Of a stretch of 63,516 nucleotides of DNA, positions 32,611-44,000 are shown one piece after another; position 1 is the first letter of the stretch; every line of letters begins with the position of its first letter. The stretch comes from Pedobacter sp. ASV12 (GTDB taxonomy: Bacteria; Bacteroidota; Bacteroidia; Sphingobacteriales; Sphingobacteriaceae), in NCBI RefSeq assembly GCF_016429155.1, contig NZ_JAELUC010000011.1:1-63516 (forward strand), written 5' to 3'. Below the pieces are notes generated by a model. The model saw only the letters and a list, made by a program, of their open reading frames with translations, was not told the origin of the DNA and searched no databases. Made by a program: the position numbers and the translations under genes.

Positions 32611-34437
32611 TTATTGGTATTTTAACTGCATTTGATCGTAAAATGACTTCAGGATATAGAATGCCTTTTTCTTCTTTCCGGTTTCTGAAATGAGGCCTTT
32701 GCGGTTCCAGAAATTTTGGTAAACAGGGTGTTGCCTTCTTGGCGACCTGAAATCAGTCAATATCCATGGGGTCATTCCTCTTAGGCCATCTATTTTGCCC
32801 AGCAAAGCGACTTGGTTGCGGTAAAGGGCTTCCTGGTATTCCTCGCTCCAACGGGTATCTTCGTCGGCATGGAAACCCGCCAAGGCATCGCCACCAAACT
32901 CGGTAATTACCACGGGCTTGTTGTATTTGATGTTGAAGTTGTAGCGTAGGATTTCTTTTGGCGTGCCACCCCAATACCAGCCCGCATATTCGTTAAAGCT
33001 TACCAAATCGATCTTCTCGCCCAGCGGGTCATTCAAAATAATGGTATTGCCTTCGCGGTGTACCTCCAAGGCAGCGGCTACCAAACGGGTATCGTCTAAC
33101 GAACGGGCGGTAGTAGCCAGGTTGCCCATAAACTGATGTCGAGGTTCACTTAAAGGGGTTTCGTTGCCTATAGACCAGACAATTACACTGGCGCGATTTT
33201 TATCCCTCACGATCAAATCGGTGAGTTGCTGCTTGGCATTGGCATAGGTAGCGGGATTGGTCCACGATATGGTCCAATACACCGGTACTTCGGCCCATAC
33301 CAGCAAACCCATTTCATCGGCCAAACGGATCATTTCTTCGTTATGCGGATAGTGGGCCAAGCGCACGTAGTTGCAGTTGAGTTCTTTGGCCCATTGCAGC
33401 ATCATGCGCATATCGCCTTCGCCACGCAACCTACCCGCCAATAAAGGATTTTCATCGTGCAGGGAAATGCCACGCAGGAAAATAGACTTGCCGTTGAGCA
33501 ATACATTGTTGCCATTGGTTTCGATACGCCTGAAACCGATTTTATCGCTGATTTTTTCTACGGCCGTGCTGAGCTCTACCTGATAAAGCTTCGGGTTCTC
33601 GGGCGACCATAAGGTTAAATTTTTGTAGGGAATCTTTACTTCGGCCCTGCCCTGTGCATCGGTAACAACTACGGCGCTAATCTTCAACTCGGCGATATTT
33701 ACCGTTACTTTTTGGCCAGGGGTACTGTCAGATAGCTGCACATAACCTGCCAATACATTTTCTTTCGCCTTTGGCAACTGAATTTTATAGTCGGCTACGT
33801 ATGTTTTAGGCAATTCGGCCAGAAACACGTCGCGGGTAATGCCTCCGTAGTTCCACCAATCGGTGTTGATGGTCGGAATTTCGTCGGGCTTACGGGTATT
33901 ATCCACTTTCAGCACAATAGAATTGGTACCGTCTTTCAATTTGCCAGTCACTTCGAACTGGAAAGGTGTAAATCCACCCTTATGGATGCCTAGTTTCTTG
34001 CCGTTTAAATAAACATGGGCCTCATAGTTTACCGCTGCGAAATACACAAAATAGCGTTTGTCGCTTGCCGGTTTGGCGTCGAATTTTCTCCTCAGCCAAA
34101 CCGAACCCTCGTACAGCTCTAGTTTTTCGGCCTGCGAATTCCAGTCGCCGGGAACGTTCATAGCTGGAGAATGATCGAAATCGTACTCCAACAGCTCCGA
34201 TTTGTCTTTCGGCAAGCGGTCGTCGTAAAAGCCTCCAGTACCAGAAGCCGACTGATCAAATGGTTCATGTCGGTAATCATAAAACCCATTCTCATAAGGA
34301 TCTATGATGTAATTCCATTTGCCGTTGAGGCTTTGCAGCTTTCTGGCCTGGATATTTTGTATCAAATTTTGAGCGTGGCTTTGGCTTGAACAAAAGAGGA
34401 TTGCGATAAATAGTGCCCAGTAATTTAGTTTTAACAT
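32611..34437 (-). CDS. GH2 beta-glucuronidase-like enzyme
   Basis: 608 residues, close to the 603 of E. coli GusA. Signal peptide ends SQSHA before QNL. Jelly-roll sugar-binding domain (about 30-210, GDWN...GSVWLRRKF), immunoglobulin-like domain (about 215-305) and TIM barrel (about 310-608) carry acid/base Glu426 (IGNET) and nucleophile Glu513 (ITEFGGDA). A WNRKG motif (Asn578, Lys580) lies 65 residues after the nucleophile, matching the Asn-x-Lys glucuronate-recognition motif of GusA (Asn566/Lys568), which supports beta-glucuronidase activity. Related galactosidases can carry similar motifs, so activity needs assay. The gene follows the SusD gene by 20 bp and feeds uxuA-type metabolism. Confidence 0.9.
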   Translation of the reverse strand: MLKLNYWALFIAILFCSSQSHAQNLIQNIQARKLQSLNGKWNYIIDPYENGFYDYRHEPFDQSASGTGGFYDDRLPKDKSELLEYDFDHSPAMNVPGDWNSQAEKLELYEGSVWLRRKFDAKPASDKRYFVYFAAVNYEAHVYLNGKKLGIHKGGFTPFQFEVTGKLKDGTNSIVLKVDNTRKPDEIPTINTDWWNYGGITRDVFLAELPKTYVADYKIQLPKAKENVLAGYVQLSDSTPGQKVTVNIAELKISAVVVTDAQGRAEVKIPYKNLTLWSPENPKLYQVELSTAVEKISDKIGFRRIETNGNNVLLNGKSIFLRGISLHDENPLLAGRLRGEGDMRMMLQWAKELNCNYVRLAHYPHNEEMIRLADEMGLLVWAEVPVYWTISWTNPATYANAKQQLTDLIVRDKNRASVIVWSIGNETPLSEPRHQFMGNLATTARSLDDTRLVAAALEVHREGNTIILNDPLGEKIDLVSFNEYAGWYWGGTPKEILRYNFNIKYNKPVVITEFGGDALAGFHADEDTRWSEEYQEALYRNQVALLGKIDGLRGMTPWILTDFRSPRRQHPVYQNFWNRKGLISETGKKKKAFYILKSFYDQMQLKYQ

Positions 34438-34457
34438 GTTTTTGGTTTTAGTTTTTA

Positions 34458-36173
34458 TTAATAACCTTGATTTTGGCCCAAGGCAGGCGCTCTGTTTAAG
34501 TTGCTTTGCGAAATAGGATACAGGTAGTTTTTAGCTGAGAACACCCGGTTTTCGACCGTAAAGCGCTCGTAGCTGAAAGTGCCGTTCGCGGCGTTTCTGG
34601 TGATCCTCATACCGGTAACGGGCTTGTTGAAAAACTCTTCGCCTTTGCTCCACCTGCGTACGTCGAAAAAGCGATGCCCTTCAAAACACAGCTCTACCCT
34701 ACGCTCGTTTTGGATGCGTAGGCGCATGGCTTCCTTGGTGGCTGGCACATAGCCGTTGCCCGCTGCGTTAGTGCTTTGTAGCGCAGGCAAGGCCACTCCA
34801 GTGCGTTGTCTCACCATGTTGATGTAGGTGTATACTGCGGGAACCGGGCCTTGCGCCTCGTTTAGAGCTTCGGCATAATTGAGCAATACCTCCGCGTAGC
34901 GGAAAATAACCCATGGCCTTCTTGACAATGTATTAGACTGTTGGTTCCAGGTAACGGCATCATTGAAGAACTTGCGCATGTAATACCCCGTTTTGGTGGC
35001 GTTCACATTAGCGCCAATACCGTCTTTGCCGCCAATGTAGGTATCAACGGTTTTCGGGCTTTTGTACACCACGCCGTTGCAGAAAATGGTAAAGGCCAAA
35101 CGGTTATCACGGTTGGTATAGGGCGCATTGGCATTGTAACCTGAAGCAGCATCGGTAATTGGCCTACCGGTAGTGCGCATTTCGAAGGCATCGACCAGCT
35201 CTTGGGTGGGATTGGTACGACCCAGAGCGCCATCATAGCTGATCGGGGCATTGTTTTGCTCAATATCGTTGCGATTTGGCGTTTGGGTTTCGAAAATCAC
35301 TTCGTTGTTGTAGGGATTGGCGCCAAACAAGAAAGGATTACGGTAATCGCTTAACAAAGAATGCACGTTTTTATCGATCAAAGCTTTAGCGGCATCGGCG
35401 GCTTTTTGCCATTTGGTTAAATCGTTGGTGGGGTTGTACTGCGGACTGGCGGCATACAGGAATAGCCTTGCTTTTAGAGCCATCGCCGCGGTTTGCGTAG
35501 CCCGGCCTCTTTGTGCCGACGACCAGGTTTGTGTCCACAAGGGCAAGCGTGCGATAGCCGAATCGCAGTCTAAAGCGATTTGATCTACACATTCCTGAAA
35601 GGTATTTCTGGGCAGGTTGAGGTTTTCGTTTCTGTCGAACACTTTGGTGGCCAACACAATACGGCCGTAACGCGCTAACAATTCGAAATGGAAATAAGCC
35701 CTCAAGAAAAAGGCTTGTCCTTTTAGGCGGTTGATTTGCGCCTGCAAGGTCTGATCGGCCGCGGTTGGCGAGGTCAGTTCGGAAGGTTGCGAAGTGATGC
35801 CGCTGGTTTGCACGTTGGCCATAAACAGGTTCACGATCCGTAGGCCTTCGTACAAGCTGCCGTACATGTCATCCACGGTTCTTACCGGGCTCCAAGTGCC
35901 GTTGTTAAAGGTATTGATGCTCGAGTTGAGGTTGGAATTGACCGCCTCGTCGCTTCCCGAAGCCTGCATGGCTCCATTGCCGTCTAAATTAAAGCGGTCG
36001 GGTACCGCGAAATAAGCATTGTTCAAGATGCCACGGGCATAGTTGTCGTTGGCCCAGGTTTCTTGCGAAGTGATCGGGCCTTCGGCCAGCGAACCGTCCT
36101 GCAAAAAGTCTTTACAGCCCGCAAACAAGGCGGTACCGATCAATAAGGCGGCTGCAATTTTTAATGTCTTCAT
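34458..36173 (-). CDS. SusD-like glycan-binding lipoprotein (second pair of PUL 1, XusD-like)
   Basis: 571 residues. Lipobox LFAGC with Cys19, so it is a surface lipoprotein. The SusD/RagB fold is visible: N-terminal helical part with an early QE(T)WAND-type motif, TPR-like helices (LKGQAFFLRAYFHFELLARYG), the second-half conserved VIFRYAEVLLNYAEALNEA, and the C-terminal NERRVELCFEGHRFFDVRRW, then FYPI-like YPISQSNLNRAP. It forms a lid over the adjacent SusC porin and binds oligosaccharide. The partner SusC gene is 21 bp upstream; the GH2 gene is 20 bp downstream. By position it equals XusD of the Bacteroidota xylan locus. Confidence 0.95.
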   Translation of the reverse strand: MKTLKIAAALLIGTALFAGCKDFLQDGSLAEGPITSQETWANDNYARGILNNAYFAVPDRFNLDGNGAMQASGSDEAVNSNLNSSINTFNNGTWSPVRTVDDMYGSLYEGLRIVNLFMANVQTSGITSQPSELTSPTAADQTLQAQINRLKGQAFFLRAYFHFELLARYGRIVLATKVFDRNENLNLPRNTFQECVDQIALDCDSAIARLPLWTQTWSSAQRGRATQTAAMALKARLFLYAASPQYNPTNDLTKWQKAADAAKALIDKNVHSLLSDYRNPFLFGANPYNNEVIFETQTPNRNDIEQNNAPISYDGALGRTNPTQELVDAFEMRTTGRPITDAASGYNANAPYTNRDNRLAFTIFCNGVVYKSPKTVDTYIGGKDGIGANVNATKTGYYMRKFFNDAVTWNQQSNTLSRRPWVIFRYAEVLLNYAEALNEAQGPVPAVYTYINMVRQRTGVALPALQSTNAAGNGYVPATKEAMRLRIQNERRVELCFEGHRFFDVRRWSKGEEFFNKPVTGMRITRNAANGTFSYERFTVENRVFSAKNYLYPISQSNLNRAPALGQNQGY

Positions 36174-36194
36174 ACTTTATGTTTTAAAGTCGAT

Positions 36195-39100
36195 TTAAAA
36201 TTTAACGTTTAGGCCCAGTGCATAAGAGCGCAAATAAGGGTAAGAGTTGATGTAGCCCGATTCTGGAATCTCAGGATCGATCGGCAAATCGCCCAGCTTA
36301 TCGAAAGTGAGCAAGTTGAAGCCGCTGACATAGAACCTAATCGACTGCAGCTTGATCTTCTTCACGAAAGAAGAGTTTAAGGTGTAGCCGATTTCGGCAT
36401 GCTTGAGCCTCAAGTAATCGCCAGAACGGATCCAGTAGTCGGATACCTGGGTATTGTTGCCCCTATCGGCCAAGGCCAAGCGCGGGTATTTTGCGGTGGC
36501 AGCGGTTTCAGGCGTCCAACGGTCAACGCTAAACTGGTTGATGTAGCCCGTGTTAGACGAACCTTGGTTCACCAAAGAACTGATTTGGATGCTTCGTCCA
36601 TGCGTACCTTGAAACAATACCGACAAATCGAAGCCTTTGTAGCTTACCGAAGCCCCAAAGCCATAATAATCGGTAGGAACGTTGCTGTAGTCCATCTGTA
36701 CAAAATCGAAATTATCGATCACGCCATCGCCATTGATGTCTTTGTAGCGGATATCGCCGGGCTTAACCGTTCCCGAAAAGCGCTGTACCGGTGCCGCGTC
36801 GATTTCGGCCTGGTTTTGGAACAAGCCCTGCGAAATGAGGAACCTGCGGTTAAAATCACTTCCATTTACCACTCCACTGATGGGGAAGCCGATTTCCCTT
36901 TGGTAGGCTGGCAAGCCCGGTTCCTGGTTTAAACGGATGATGTTGCTTTTTACATGGGTATAGTTGCCATACACGTTCAAATTGAAGTCACCCAGCTTTT
37001 TATTGAAGTTCAACGAAGTTTCGAAACCTTTGTATTCGGCTTCGCCATCGTTAACCTGACCGCTGCTTTGGCCGATAATGGCTGGCAATAAGGAATTGGT
37101 CAGTAATTTGGTCCTGTTTTCGTGGAAGTAATCGGCCGAAACAGAAATCATTTGCTTGAAAAGCTTAAAGTCAACCCCTACATCGGCTTTTTTGGCTCTT
37201 TCCCAAGTCAAATCAGGGTTGGCCAGTTCGGCTTCGGTGGTATTGACACTTGCCGTATAGCCTGTACCAAACAAATAGCCGGTACCGCCACGGTTGTAAT
37301 AGGTGTTGAACATGAACCTCCTGCTGGTGCTGATGGCATCGTTGCCTACTAAACCATAAGAAGCCCTAACTTTTAGATAATCCAAAAACTTGGCGTTTTT
37401 AAGGAACGATTCGTCAGAAGCGATCCACCCGGCCGAAACTGCAGGGAAGAAACCGCTTCTCTTGCCCGGCATGAAGGTTTCTGAAGCCGCCAAGGTTCCA
37501 ATCAGGTCCACAAAATAGCGTTGCTTAAAGCCGTAGGAAATACGGTTTGACCATTGTTCTCTCCTATCCAAAAGCGATCCCGGGGTAGCTACAACGCCAC
37601 GCATCACGCGTGATGAAACATTGAAGGCATGGTTGCCAAAAGTACGGTCGTAATCCAATCCGCCCCAAAACTCGTTGCGCCTTACGTTGCCGTTAAAATC
37701 AGAAGCGGCGTAATCCAAAATGGCTTTGGTACCAAAACGGGCATAACTGGCCGTGGTTGGATTATATTCGTAAACCTCGTAGTTCTGTGTAAAACCTGAA
37801 GTGTACAAACTGGTTACATCGTATGAATAGAAGGCATTTAACGATAGGCCTTTGGTGATGAAATTTAATTGTTGCTTAGCGCTTACATTGGCTAAGAGAG
37901 TCCGGGTTAAATCGGTAATGTTGCCTCTCGATTCCAACATGGCCTTTGGATTGCTCCTGAACAAGGAGGTACCGCCATAGCTGCCATCGGCATTTAGAAT
38001 AGGAAACGCGTTTGATGGCGTCCCGAAAATGGTCGACAAGAAGTTGCCATTGCCATCGCGCGGGTAGCGGATGCTTGCCGAACGTCCGCCTACATCAAGG
38101 CTGACGTCTAAAGTCTTGTTCACGTGAATATCCAGATTTGTACGGAAGTTGATGCGCTGAAAATTGGTATTGGCATCGTAGCTGGGGTTGCTGGCGCCTT
38201 TGTACAATCCTGATTGATCATAAAAGCTGAACATGGTGAAGTACCTGGCGAAAGCATTGCCGCCACTCACCGTACCTACGTAACGCTGCACAGGCGAAGC
38301 ATTTTTCATAAATTCTTTCACCAAATTGTTGTTGGGATAGAGCTGTGGGTTTGAATTATCGCGGTAAGCCTGCAATACCGAAGCGCTGTACAAAGGCGCA
38401 ATGCCACTGTTGGCCTGTGCTTCGTTGTAAAGCGTGGCATAGCTGTACGAATCCAGCGGACGGGTTATATTTACCGGGGTTTGCAAGCCGCCCTGTGCAT
38501 CGAAAGTTACTCTGGTACTGGTGGCGCTGCCTCTTTTGGTACGCACATAGATGACGCCATTGCTGCCGCTCATGCCATACCAGGCCAAAGAAGCGGCGTC
38601 TTTCAATACGCTGATGCTTTCGATTTCCAACAGATCCATGTCAACGAAATCGCGCTCTACGCCATCCACCAATACCAATGGTGCCTGACCATTGTTGTAC
38701 GACGAACGGCCGCGAACCAAAAAGCTGGCATCGTCTGTACCCGGTCTGGTGCCCGTTTGCTGAATGTACAATCCCGCCAAACGGCCCGAAAGTGTGTTGT
38801 TTAAGGTAGACAAAGGCAACTGGGGCAATTCGCTTACGTTTACGGTGCTGATGGTAGCACTCACTTGGCGTTTTTTTCTCACGCCAAAAGGAATAAATAC
38901 GTCGTCGTTGTTATCGGCTTCGATTAAAGCTGGCGTAAGCGTAATGGTTACTTTGCTTACCTCGCTGGCCGATTTGCTGACGATGAGATAGCCCGGCATC
39001 TGGAAGATGATCTGGTCGTTGGTACTGGCTTCAAACGAGAAGGTACCATCGGCAGCCGTCAAATTGCCGCTCTTTTTTTCTTGAATGAGAATGCTTACCC

Positions 39101-39242
39101 CTGCTATAGGTGCATTTTTATCATCAACCACCTTGCCCGACACGGTAATGGTCTGGTTAGGGGTTTGCGCCCACAGCTGTCCTATCCCTAAGGTTAAAAT
39201 CAACAGGAGGCAACTTATATAGCTGAATTTTGTGAAGTTCAT
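36195..39242 (-). CDS. SusC-like TonB-dependent porin (second pair of PUL 1, XusC-like)
   Basis: 1015 residues. Signal peptide (cleavage after LWA), N-terminal carboxypeptidase-regulatory-like beta domain (about 30-110), then an unusual TonB-box segment DDVFIPFGVRKKRQ (about 115-130) that departs from the common EEVVVVGYG form. Plug domain (about 130-235; LVLVDGVERDF, SISVLKDAASLAWYG) and a 22-strand barrel end in the aromatic terminal strand ALGLNVKF. It has a calcium-loop-like DINGDGVIDNFD in an extracellular region. It imports oligosaccharides across the outer membrane with the SusD encoded 21 bp downstream. The degenerate TonB box and its place as second SusC resemble XusC of xylan loci. 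Confidence 0.94.
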   Translation of the reverse strand: MNFTKFSYISCLLLILTLGIGQLWAQTPNQTITVSGKVVDDKNAPIAGVSILIQEKKSGNLTAADGTFSFEASTNDQIIFQMPGYLIVSKSASEVSKVTITLTPALIEADNNDDVFIPFGVRKKRQVSATISTVNVSELPQLPLSTLNNTLSGRLAGLYIQQTGTRPGTDDASFLVRGRSSYNNGQAPLVLVDGVERDFVDMDLLEIESISVLKDAASLAWYGMSGSNGVIYVRTKRGSATSTRVTFDAQGGLQTPVNITRPLDSYSYATLYNEAQANSGIAPLYSASVLQAYRDNSNPQLYPNNNLVKEFMKNASPVQRYVGTVSGGNAFARYFTMFSFYDQSGLYKGASNPSYDANTNFQRINFRTNLDIHVNKTLDVSLDVGGRSASIRYPRDGNGNFLSTIFGTPSNAFPILNADGSYGGTSLFRSNPKAMLESRGNITDLTRTLLANVSAKQQLNFITKGLSLNAFYSYDVTSLYTSGFTQNYEVYEYNPTTASYARFGTKAILDYAASDFNGNVRRNEFWGGLDYDRTFGNHAFNVSSRVMRGVVATPGSLLDRREQWSNRISYGFKQRYFVDLIGTLAASETFMPGKRSGFFPAVSAGWIASDESFLKNAKFLDYLKVRASYGLVGNDAISTSRRFMFNTYYNRGGTGYLFGTGYTASVNTTEAELANPDLTWERAKKADVGVDFKLFKQMISVSADYFHENRTKLLTNSLLPAIIGQSSGQVNDGEAEYKGFETSLNFNKKLGDFNLNVYGNYTHVKSNIIRLNQEPGLPAYQREIGFPISGVVNGSDFNRRFLISQGLFQNQAEIDAAPVQRFSGTVKPGDIRYKDINGDGVIDNFDFVQMDYSNVPTDYYGFGASVSYKGFDLSVLFQGTHGRSIQISSLVNQGSSNTGYINQFSVDRWTPETAATAKYPRLALADRGNNTQVSDYWIRSGDYLRLKHAEIGYTLNSSFVKKIKLQSIRFYVSGFNLLTFDKLGDLPIDPEIPESGYINSYPYLRSYALGLNVKF

Positions 39243-39273
39243 ATCGGTTAATTTTGATCGTTAATGTTAATTT

Positions 39274-41004
39274 TTACCATCCCGGATTTTGAATAAGAAT
39301 GTTGTTGCTCTTATTGATCTCTGTGCGAGGGATAGGATAACGATGCATATGGTCTAAGAAAATCTTCTGAAACGTATTGGGCAGCAATACTTTGTTGTAG
39401 GTGAAAGTTCCATTGGCATTTTTGAGGATGTTCATGCCATAAACAGGCTGTGCCACGATTTCCGGACCAGCTTTCCAGCGCATGATGTCGTACCAGCGGT
39501 GGTCTTCGAAAGCCAGCTCAACGGCCCTTTCGTTGCGGATGCGCGCACGCATCTGCTCTTGGGTTAGGCCTGCAGGCAAATCGGGCATATCTACCCTTTC
39601 GGCAACAGGTACCGAAGCCACGCCACGACCCCTGCTCCTGATTTGGTTAATGGCCGCATAAACGCTGGCATCAGGACCAACGGCTTCGTTTTGGGCTTCG
39701 GCGTAGTTGAGCAATACTTCGGCATAGCGGAAATACACAAAGTTCAACAAAGCCGTTCCGGCCACGTTTCTGATGTAAGGCTCTGGCCAATATTTGCGGC
39801 AATAGTATCTGGTAGCCGTATAAATCGGGTTGGTTGCGTTCCAGTCGCGGCTGTAGGTAATGACTTTCTGTCCACTTGAATTGGTGGTTTCGGTGTACCA
39901 CATTTCGAGCTTGCGGCCTTGCCAGGTTTGGTCGTTGTACAATACGTTGAAGCCCAAACGTGGATCGCGGTTGGCATAAGGTGCCTGCGGATTGTAGCCC
40001 GAAGTTGGATCGGTAATGGCCTTTCCGTTTTTCATTTCGTACAAATCCACATGGTTTTGGGTAGGATTCATCGAACCCGAAATGGCGCCCGATCCTGGCG
40101 ACTGCGCAAAATCGACGATCTTATTCTCAGAATTGGCTCTTGGCCCCCTGATTTTGATCATGATGTATTCTGGCGATTCGGCTACGTTCAAAATATCGCT
40201 GTAGGTATTCTGCAGGGTATATTTGTTCATATCCATCACCGATTTTGCGGCGGCGGCCGCCGCTGCCCATTTGCTCAAATCATTGCTTTCGTTGTTCAGC
40301 TTGCTGGCGGCATACAATAAAGCCCTTGCCCTTAAGGCTTTGGCAGCGCCTATGGTGGCACGGCCGTAGTTGGCATTGTCATAATCCTCCGGCAGGTTGG
40401 CTTCTGCATTGTCTAAATCGGCCAAAATCAGGTTTAGGCATTGCTGATAGGTATTCCTCGGAATATCTAGGTTCTCGTTAACGCCGTAGGCACGTTCGAT
40501 TAAAGGCACACCGCCAAAGCGTTTGATCAGTTCGAAGTACAAAAATGCCCTGATGAAGTGCATTTCGCCTTCTATCCTTTTAGGCGATTGTACAGCCGTC
40601 CAAGGCACGTTTGGCAATTTGGCTAGCATCACGTTGGTTACCCTGATGCCTGCGTAGGCTCTGGCCCATATATCGCGGATATCGTTAATGGCGGCCACAC
40701 GATCTGAATGGTCGTGGAACAAGCCTTGGTTCAAATACCTGATCGAGCTGTTCGACGTACCCGAAACGGCTTCGTCTGAGGCTTGTGAGCTGGCACCGCG
40801 GTGCGTATCAAAACGCACATAATCGTCAACCAGATAGGTATAGGCCTTGTCGGCAAACTGTGCCGACAAAATAGGATCGGCAAATACCGCCTCTTCCGAT
40901 AGCGCCACACCCGGCGTACGTTCTAAAAAGTCTTTTTTACAGGCCGAAAGCAACGACACTGCCACCAAGACAAATACGGTTAATGTATATTTTAATATTT
41001 TCAT
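39274..41004 (-). CDS. SusD-like glycan-binding lipoprotein (first pair of PUL 1, XusB-like)
   Basis: 576 residues. Lipobox SLLSC-type (LLSAC, Cys22) followed by KKDFLERTPG, the standard SusD beginning. Features: GEMHFIRAFLYFELIKRFGGVPLIERAYG, VYFRYAEVLLNYAEAQNEAVG, NERAVELAFEDHRWYDIMRW and a C-terminal HRYPIPRTEIN with PGW end. Surface-exposed partner of the SusC gene whose stop lies 10 bp upstream. SusD specificity cannot be read from sequence; its position as first pair before the second C-D pair, GH10 and GH3 genes points to xylan. Confidence 0.95.
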   Translation of the reverse strand: MKILKYTLTVFVLVAVSLLSACKKDFLERTPGVALSEEAVFADPILSAQFADKAYTYLVDDYVRFDTHRGASSQASDEAVSGTSNSSIRYLNQGLFHDHSDRVAAINDIRDIWARAYAGIRVTNVMLAKLPNVPWTAVQSPKRIEGEMHFIRAFLYFELIKRFGGVPLIERAYGVNENLDIPRNTYQQCLNLILADLDNAEANLPEDYDNANYGRATIGAAKALRARALLYAASKLNNESNDLSKWAAAAAAAKSVMDMNKYTLQNTYSDILNVAESPEYIMIKIRGPRANSENKIVDFAQSPGSGAISGSMNPTQNHVDLYEMKNGKAITDPTSGYNPQAPYANRDPRLGFNVLYNDQTWQGRKLEMWYTETTNSSGQKVITYSRDWNATNPIYTATRYYCRKYWPEPYIRNVAGTALLNFVYFRYAEVLLNYAEAQNEAVGPDASVYAAINQIRSRGRGVASVPVAERVDMPDLPAGLTQEQMRARIRNERAVELAFEDHRWYDIMRWKAGPEIVAQPVYGMNILKNANGTFTYNKVLLPNTFQKIFLDHMHRYPIPRTEINKSNNILIQNPGW

Positions 41005-41014
41005 GTCTGTAAGC

Positions 41015-44000
41015 TTATAGTGAAAGGTTAAGGCCGATATTGTAAACCTTTGAGGAAGGATAAAGCGATTGCTTGCTGAAATTGGTCACCGATGTATTGA
41101 TGTTCTCCGGATCATAATACATCTTAAACTTGGTCCAGGTATACAGGTTTTGACCATTCAAGAACAACCTCAACCCGTTTAACCGCAAAGCTTTTACCCA
41201 ACGATCGGGTACCGTCCACGAGAACTCGGCATTACGGATTTTAAGGTAAGCTGCATTTTGCAAGGTAAAGTCGTTGAGGCTGTAGTTTGGAGAAGTTACG
41301 CCTCTCGAATGCAGCGCTGGCCATGTAGCCGTAGCTGCCGTAGCTGGTGTCCACCTATCCAACATGAACTCGTACATCTGCGAGCCGTTGTTGTTTTCAG
41401 CCAAAATCAAATCGGAACTTACGTTGGCTACGCCTTGGAACAAGATCGACAACGAGAAGCCTTTCCACGATACGCGAGGCGAGAAGCTGTAAATGTATTC
41501 GGGGTTTCTTGAGTAGCCGATGGCCGTTCTGTCGTCGTTGTTGATTACGCCATCGCCATTGATGTCAACAAATTTCAAATCGCCAGGCACTACGGCACCC
41601 AATTGGTTAACCGGCCAGGCATTGATATCGGCCTGCGAATTATAGAAACCTGCGGTTTTGAAGCCAAAGTACTGGCCTACCCTTTTGCCTTGCTGCTTTT
41701 GGTACTCGGGCGCATACAAAGGTTCATCTCTATTGACGATTCTGTTGCGCGAGAAACTCATTTGCGCGTTCAGGCCAACCGATACGTTGCCGATTTTGCG
41801 CTCGTAATCAAGTTCTACTTCATAACCCTTGTTGTAAACCTCGCCGATATTTAGGCGTGGATAAGTTAAGCCAAACATGGTAAAGCCCGAGCCTCTTTGT
41901 GTTAAGATGTCTTTTCGGGTTTCATCAAACAAATCGACGTTGAATTTCAACGCGCTGTTGAACAGCCTGCTCTCAAAGCCGACGTTTCTTTTGATTCCGG
42001 TTTCCCAAGTTACCAGCGGATTTCCCGGCAGGCCATTCAATACATCGACCGTGCTGTAGTTTACCAACGAAGTTGGCAAGCCAAACTGGATACCGCCACT
42101 GGTTACTGCATAATCGGTTAGGTAAAGGAAACGCGAGTCGAGTTGGTCATTACCCACTTTACCATAACTGCCCCTTATTTTCAGGAAATTGATGACCTTG
42201 TTGTCTTTCAGGAAATTTTCGCGGTGCAGGTTCCATCCGGCCGAAACCGCTGGAAAGAAACCGTAGCGCAGTCCAGGCGCAAAGTTTTCCGATCCGTTAT
42301 AGGCAGAAGTAAATTCGGCATAATATCTCTCGTCATAGTTATAGCCTAACCTGTTGACCAAGCCTTGCGCAGCCCTTGGTGGCGATGTTCTGGCCGTACC
42401 GCCTTCCACATTCACGAGCCTGCGGGTAAACAAGGCCAAAGCCGTAACGTTGTGCTTGTTAAAGCTGCGCTGGTAATTGAAGCCCGATTGCAATTCGAAA
42501 ACGATATTGCCGCCGCTGAACGAATTTAAGGTACCCAAAGGCTCGTCGCGAGGCTTATCGGCCTCTAAAGTAATTACGCCAGTTCTTCTGTCGTATTTGT
42601 AGGCCGCCCAGTTGGCGTTACGCTCGGTATTGCTGGTGAAGTAAGAATCGTAGGCAAAAGTGGTTTTAAACGAGAGGCCTTTGGTGAGCCAATCCATTTT
42701 GTAATTGACGTTAAAGGTACTTTCAATGGTATTGTTATCGTCGTTACGGGTACCATAGCGCGAAATTACCGCCAGCGGGTTCCAAACGTTGGTACCTACG
42801 GCCGAGTTTTGGGCGATGCGTCCATCGGGCAAGGTTACCGGAAAGGCAAAGTTTGGCGTTTGCAAGGCCCTCGAAATCATCCCTTCGAAGTTGTTGTAAG
42901 GGAAGCCATCAGAGCGCAAACCGGCTGGCGTATAAATTCGTTCCAACCGGCCACCCAACCTGATGCCCACGGTCAAATCCTTGCTTAAATTAATGTCTAA
43001 GTTAGACCTGAAATTGTAGCGGTTAAAGTTGGGTGTAGTATTGATGCCAAAAGGCGAATAGAACTTTTTGAAAATTCCGTCTTGGTACAAGTAACCCGCC
43101 GATACATAATATTTAATGACCTTGGTACCGCCGCTTACGTTCACGTTGTGCTGGGTTTGGCCATAGTAATCCTTGGTCAAGTAATCCAGCCAGTTCACAT
43201 CTGGATAGCCCAGCGGATCGGAATGGTCCTTGAATTTCTGCAATTCGTCCTGCCCCCAGGTTTCGGTTAAGCCATCGTTTCGGTTGGCTTCGTTAATCAG
43301 GAAGGCATTGTCGTACGAATTGAGCGTTTTGGGCAAACCAGTAAAGCTTTGCAGGCTGTAGTTGCCGCTATAGCTCACCCTTGGCCTGCCCTCCTTGCCG
43401 CCTTTGGTGGTAACCACAATAACACCGTTGGCACCGCGGATACCGTAAACTGCAGTGGAGGCCGCATCTTTTAAGATACTGATGTTTTCGATTTCGTTGG
43501 GGTCGATATTGCCAAACTCTGGTCGTTCAACGCCGTCAACAATAATGATAGCGCCAGAGCTGTTGTAGGTAGAAATACCGCGGATATTGATATTGGCCGC
43601 ATCGCGTCCCGGTTGCCCGCCCTGTTGTACGGCGGTTAAGCCCGTTACCTTGCCCACCAAGCTGTTGGTAACGTTAGAGGTTGGCGATTTTAAAATCTCC
43701 TTGCTGTCTAAAGTAACTACCGCACTGGTAATGTCAGATCGCTTTTGCGTGCCATAGGCCACTACCACTACCTCTTCTAAATCGGTTTTGGCTTCGGCCA
43801 GACTCACGTTTTGCGTAGCGCCCGTTACGGTAATCTCCTGCTGGGTAAAACCGATGTAGGCAAAAATCAAGGTCACCGGTCCGGCAGGCGCGCTGATGCT
43901 GTACTTGCCATCGCCGTTGGTAATTGCCACGGTTTGGCTTCCTTTTATTTTTACCGATACTCCTGGAATAGGCAGCCCTTGGCCCTTATCGGTTACGGTA

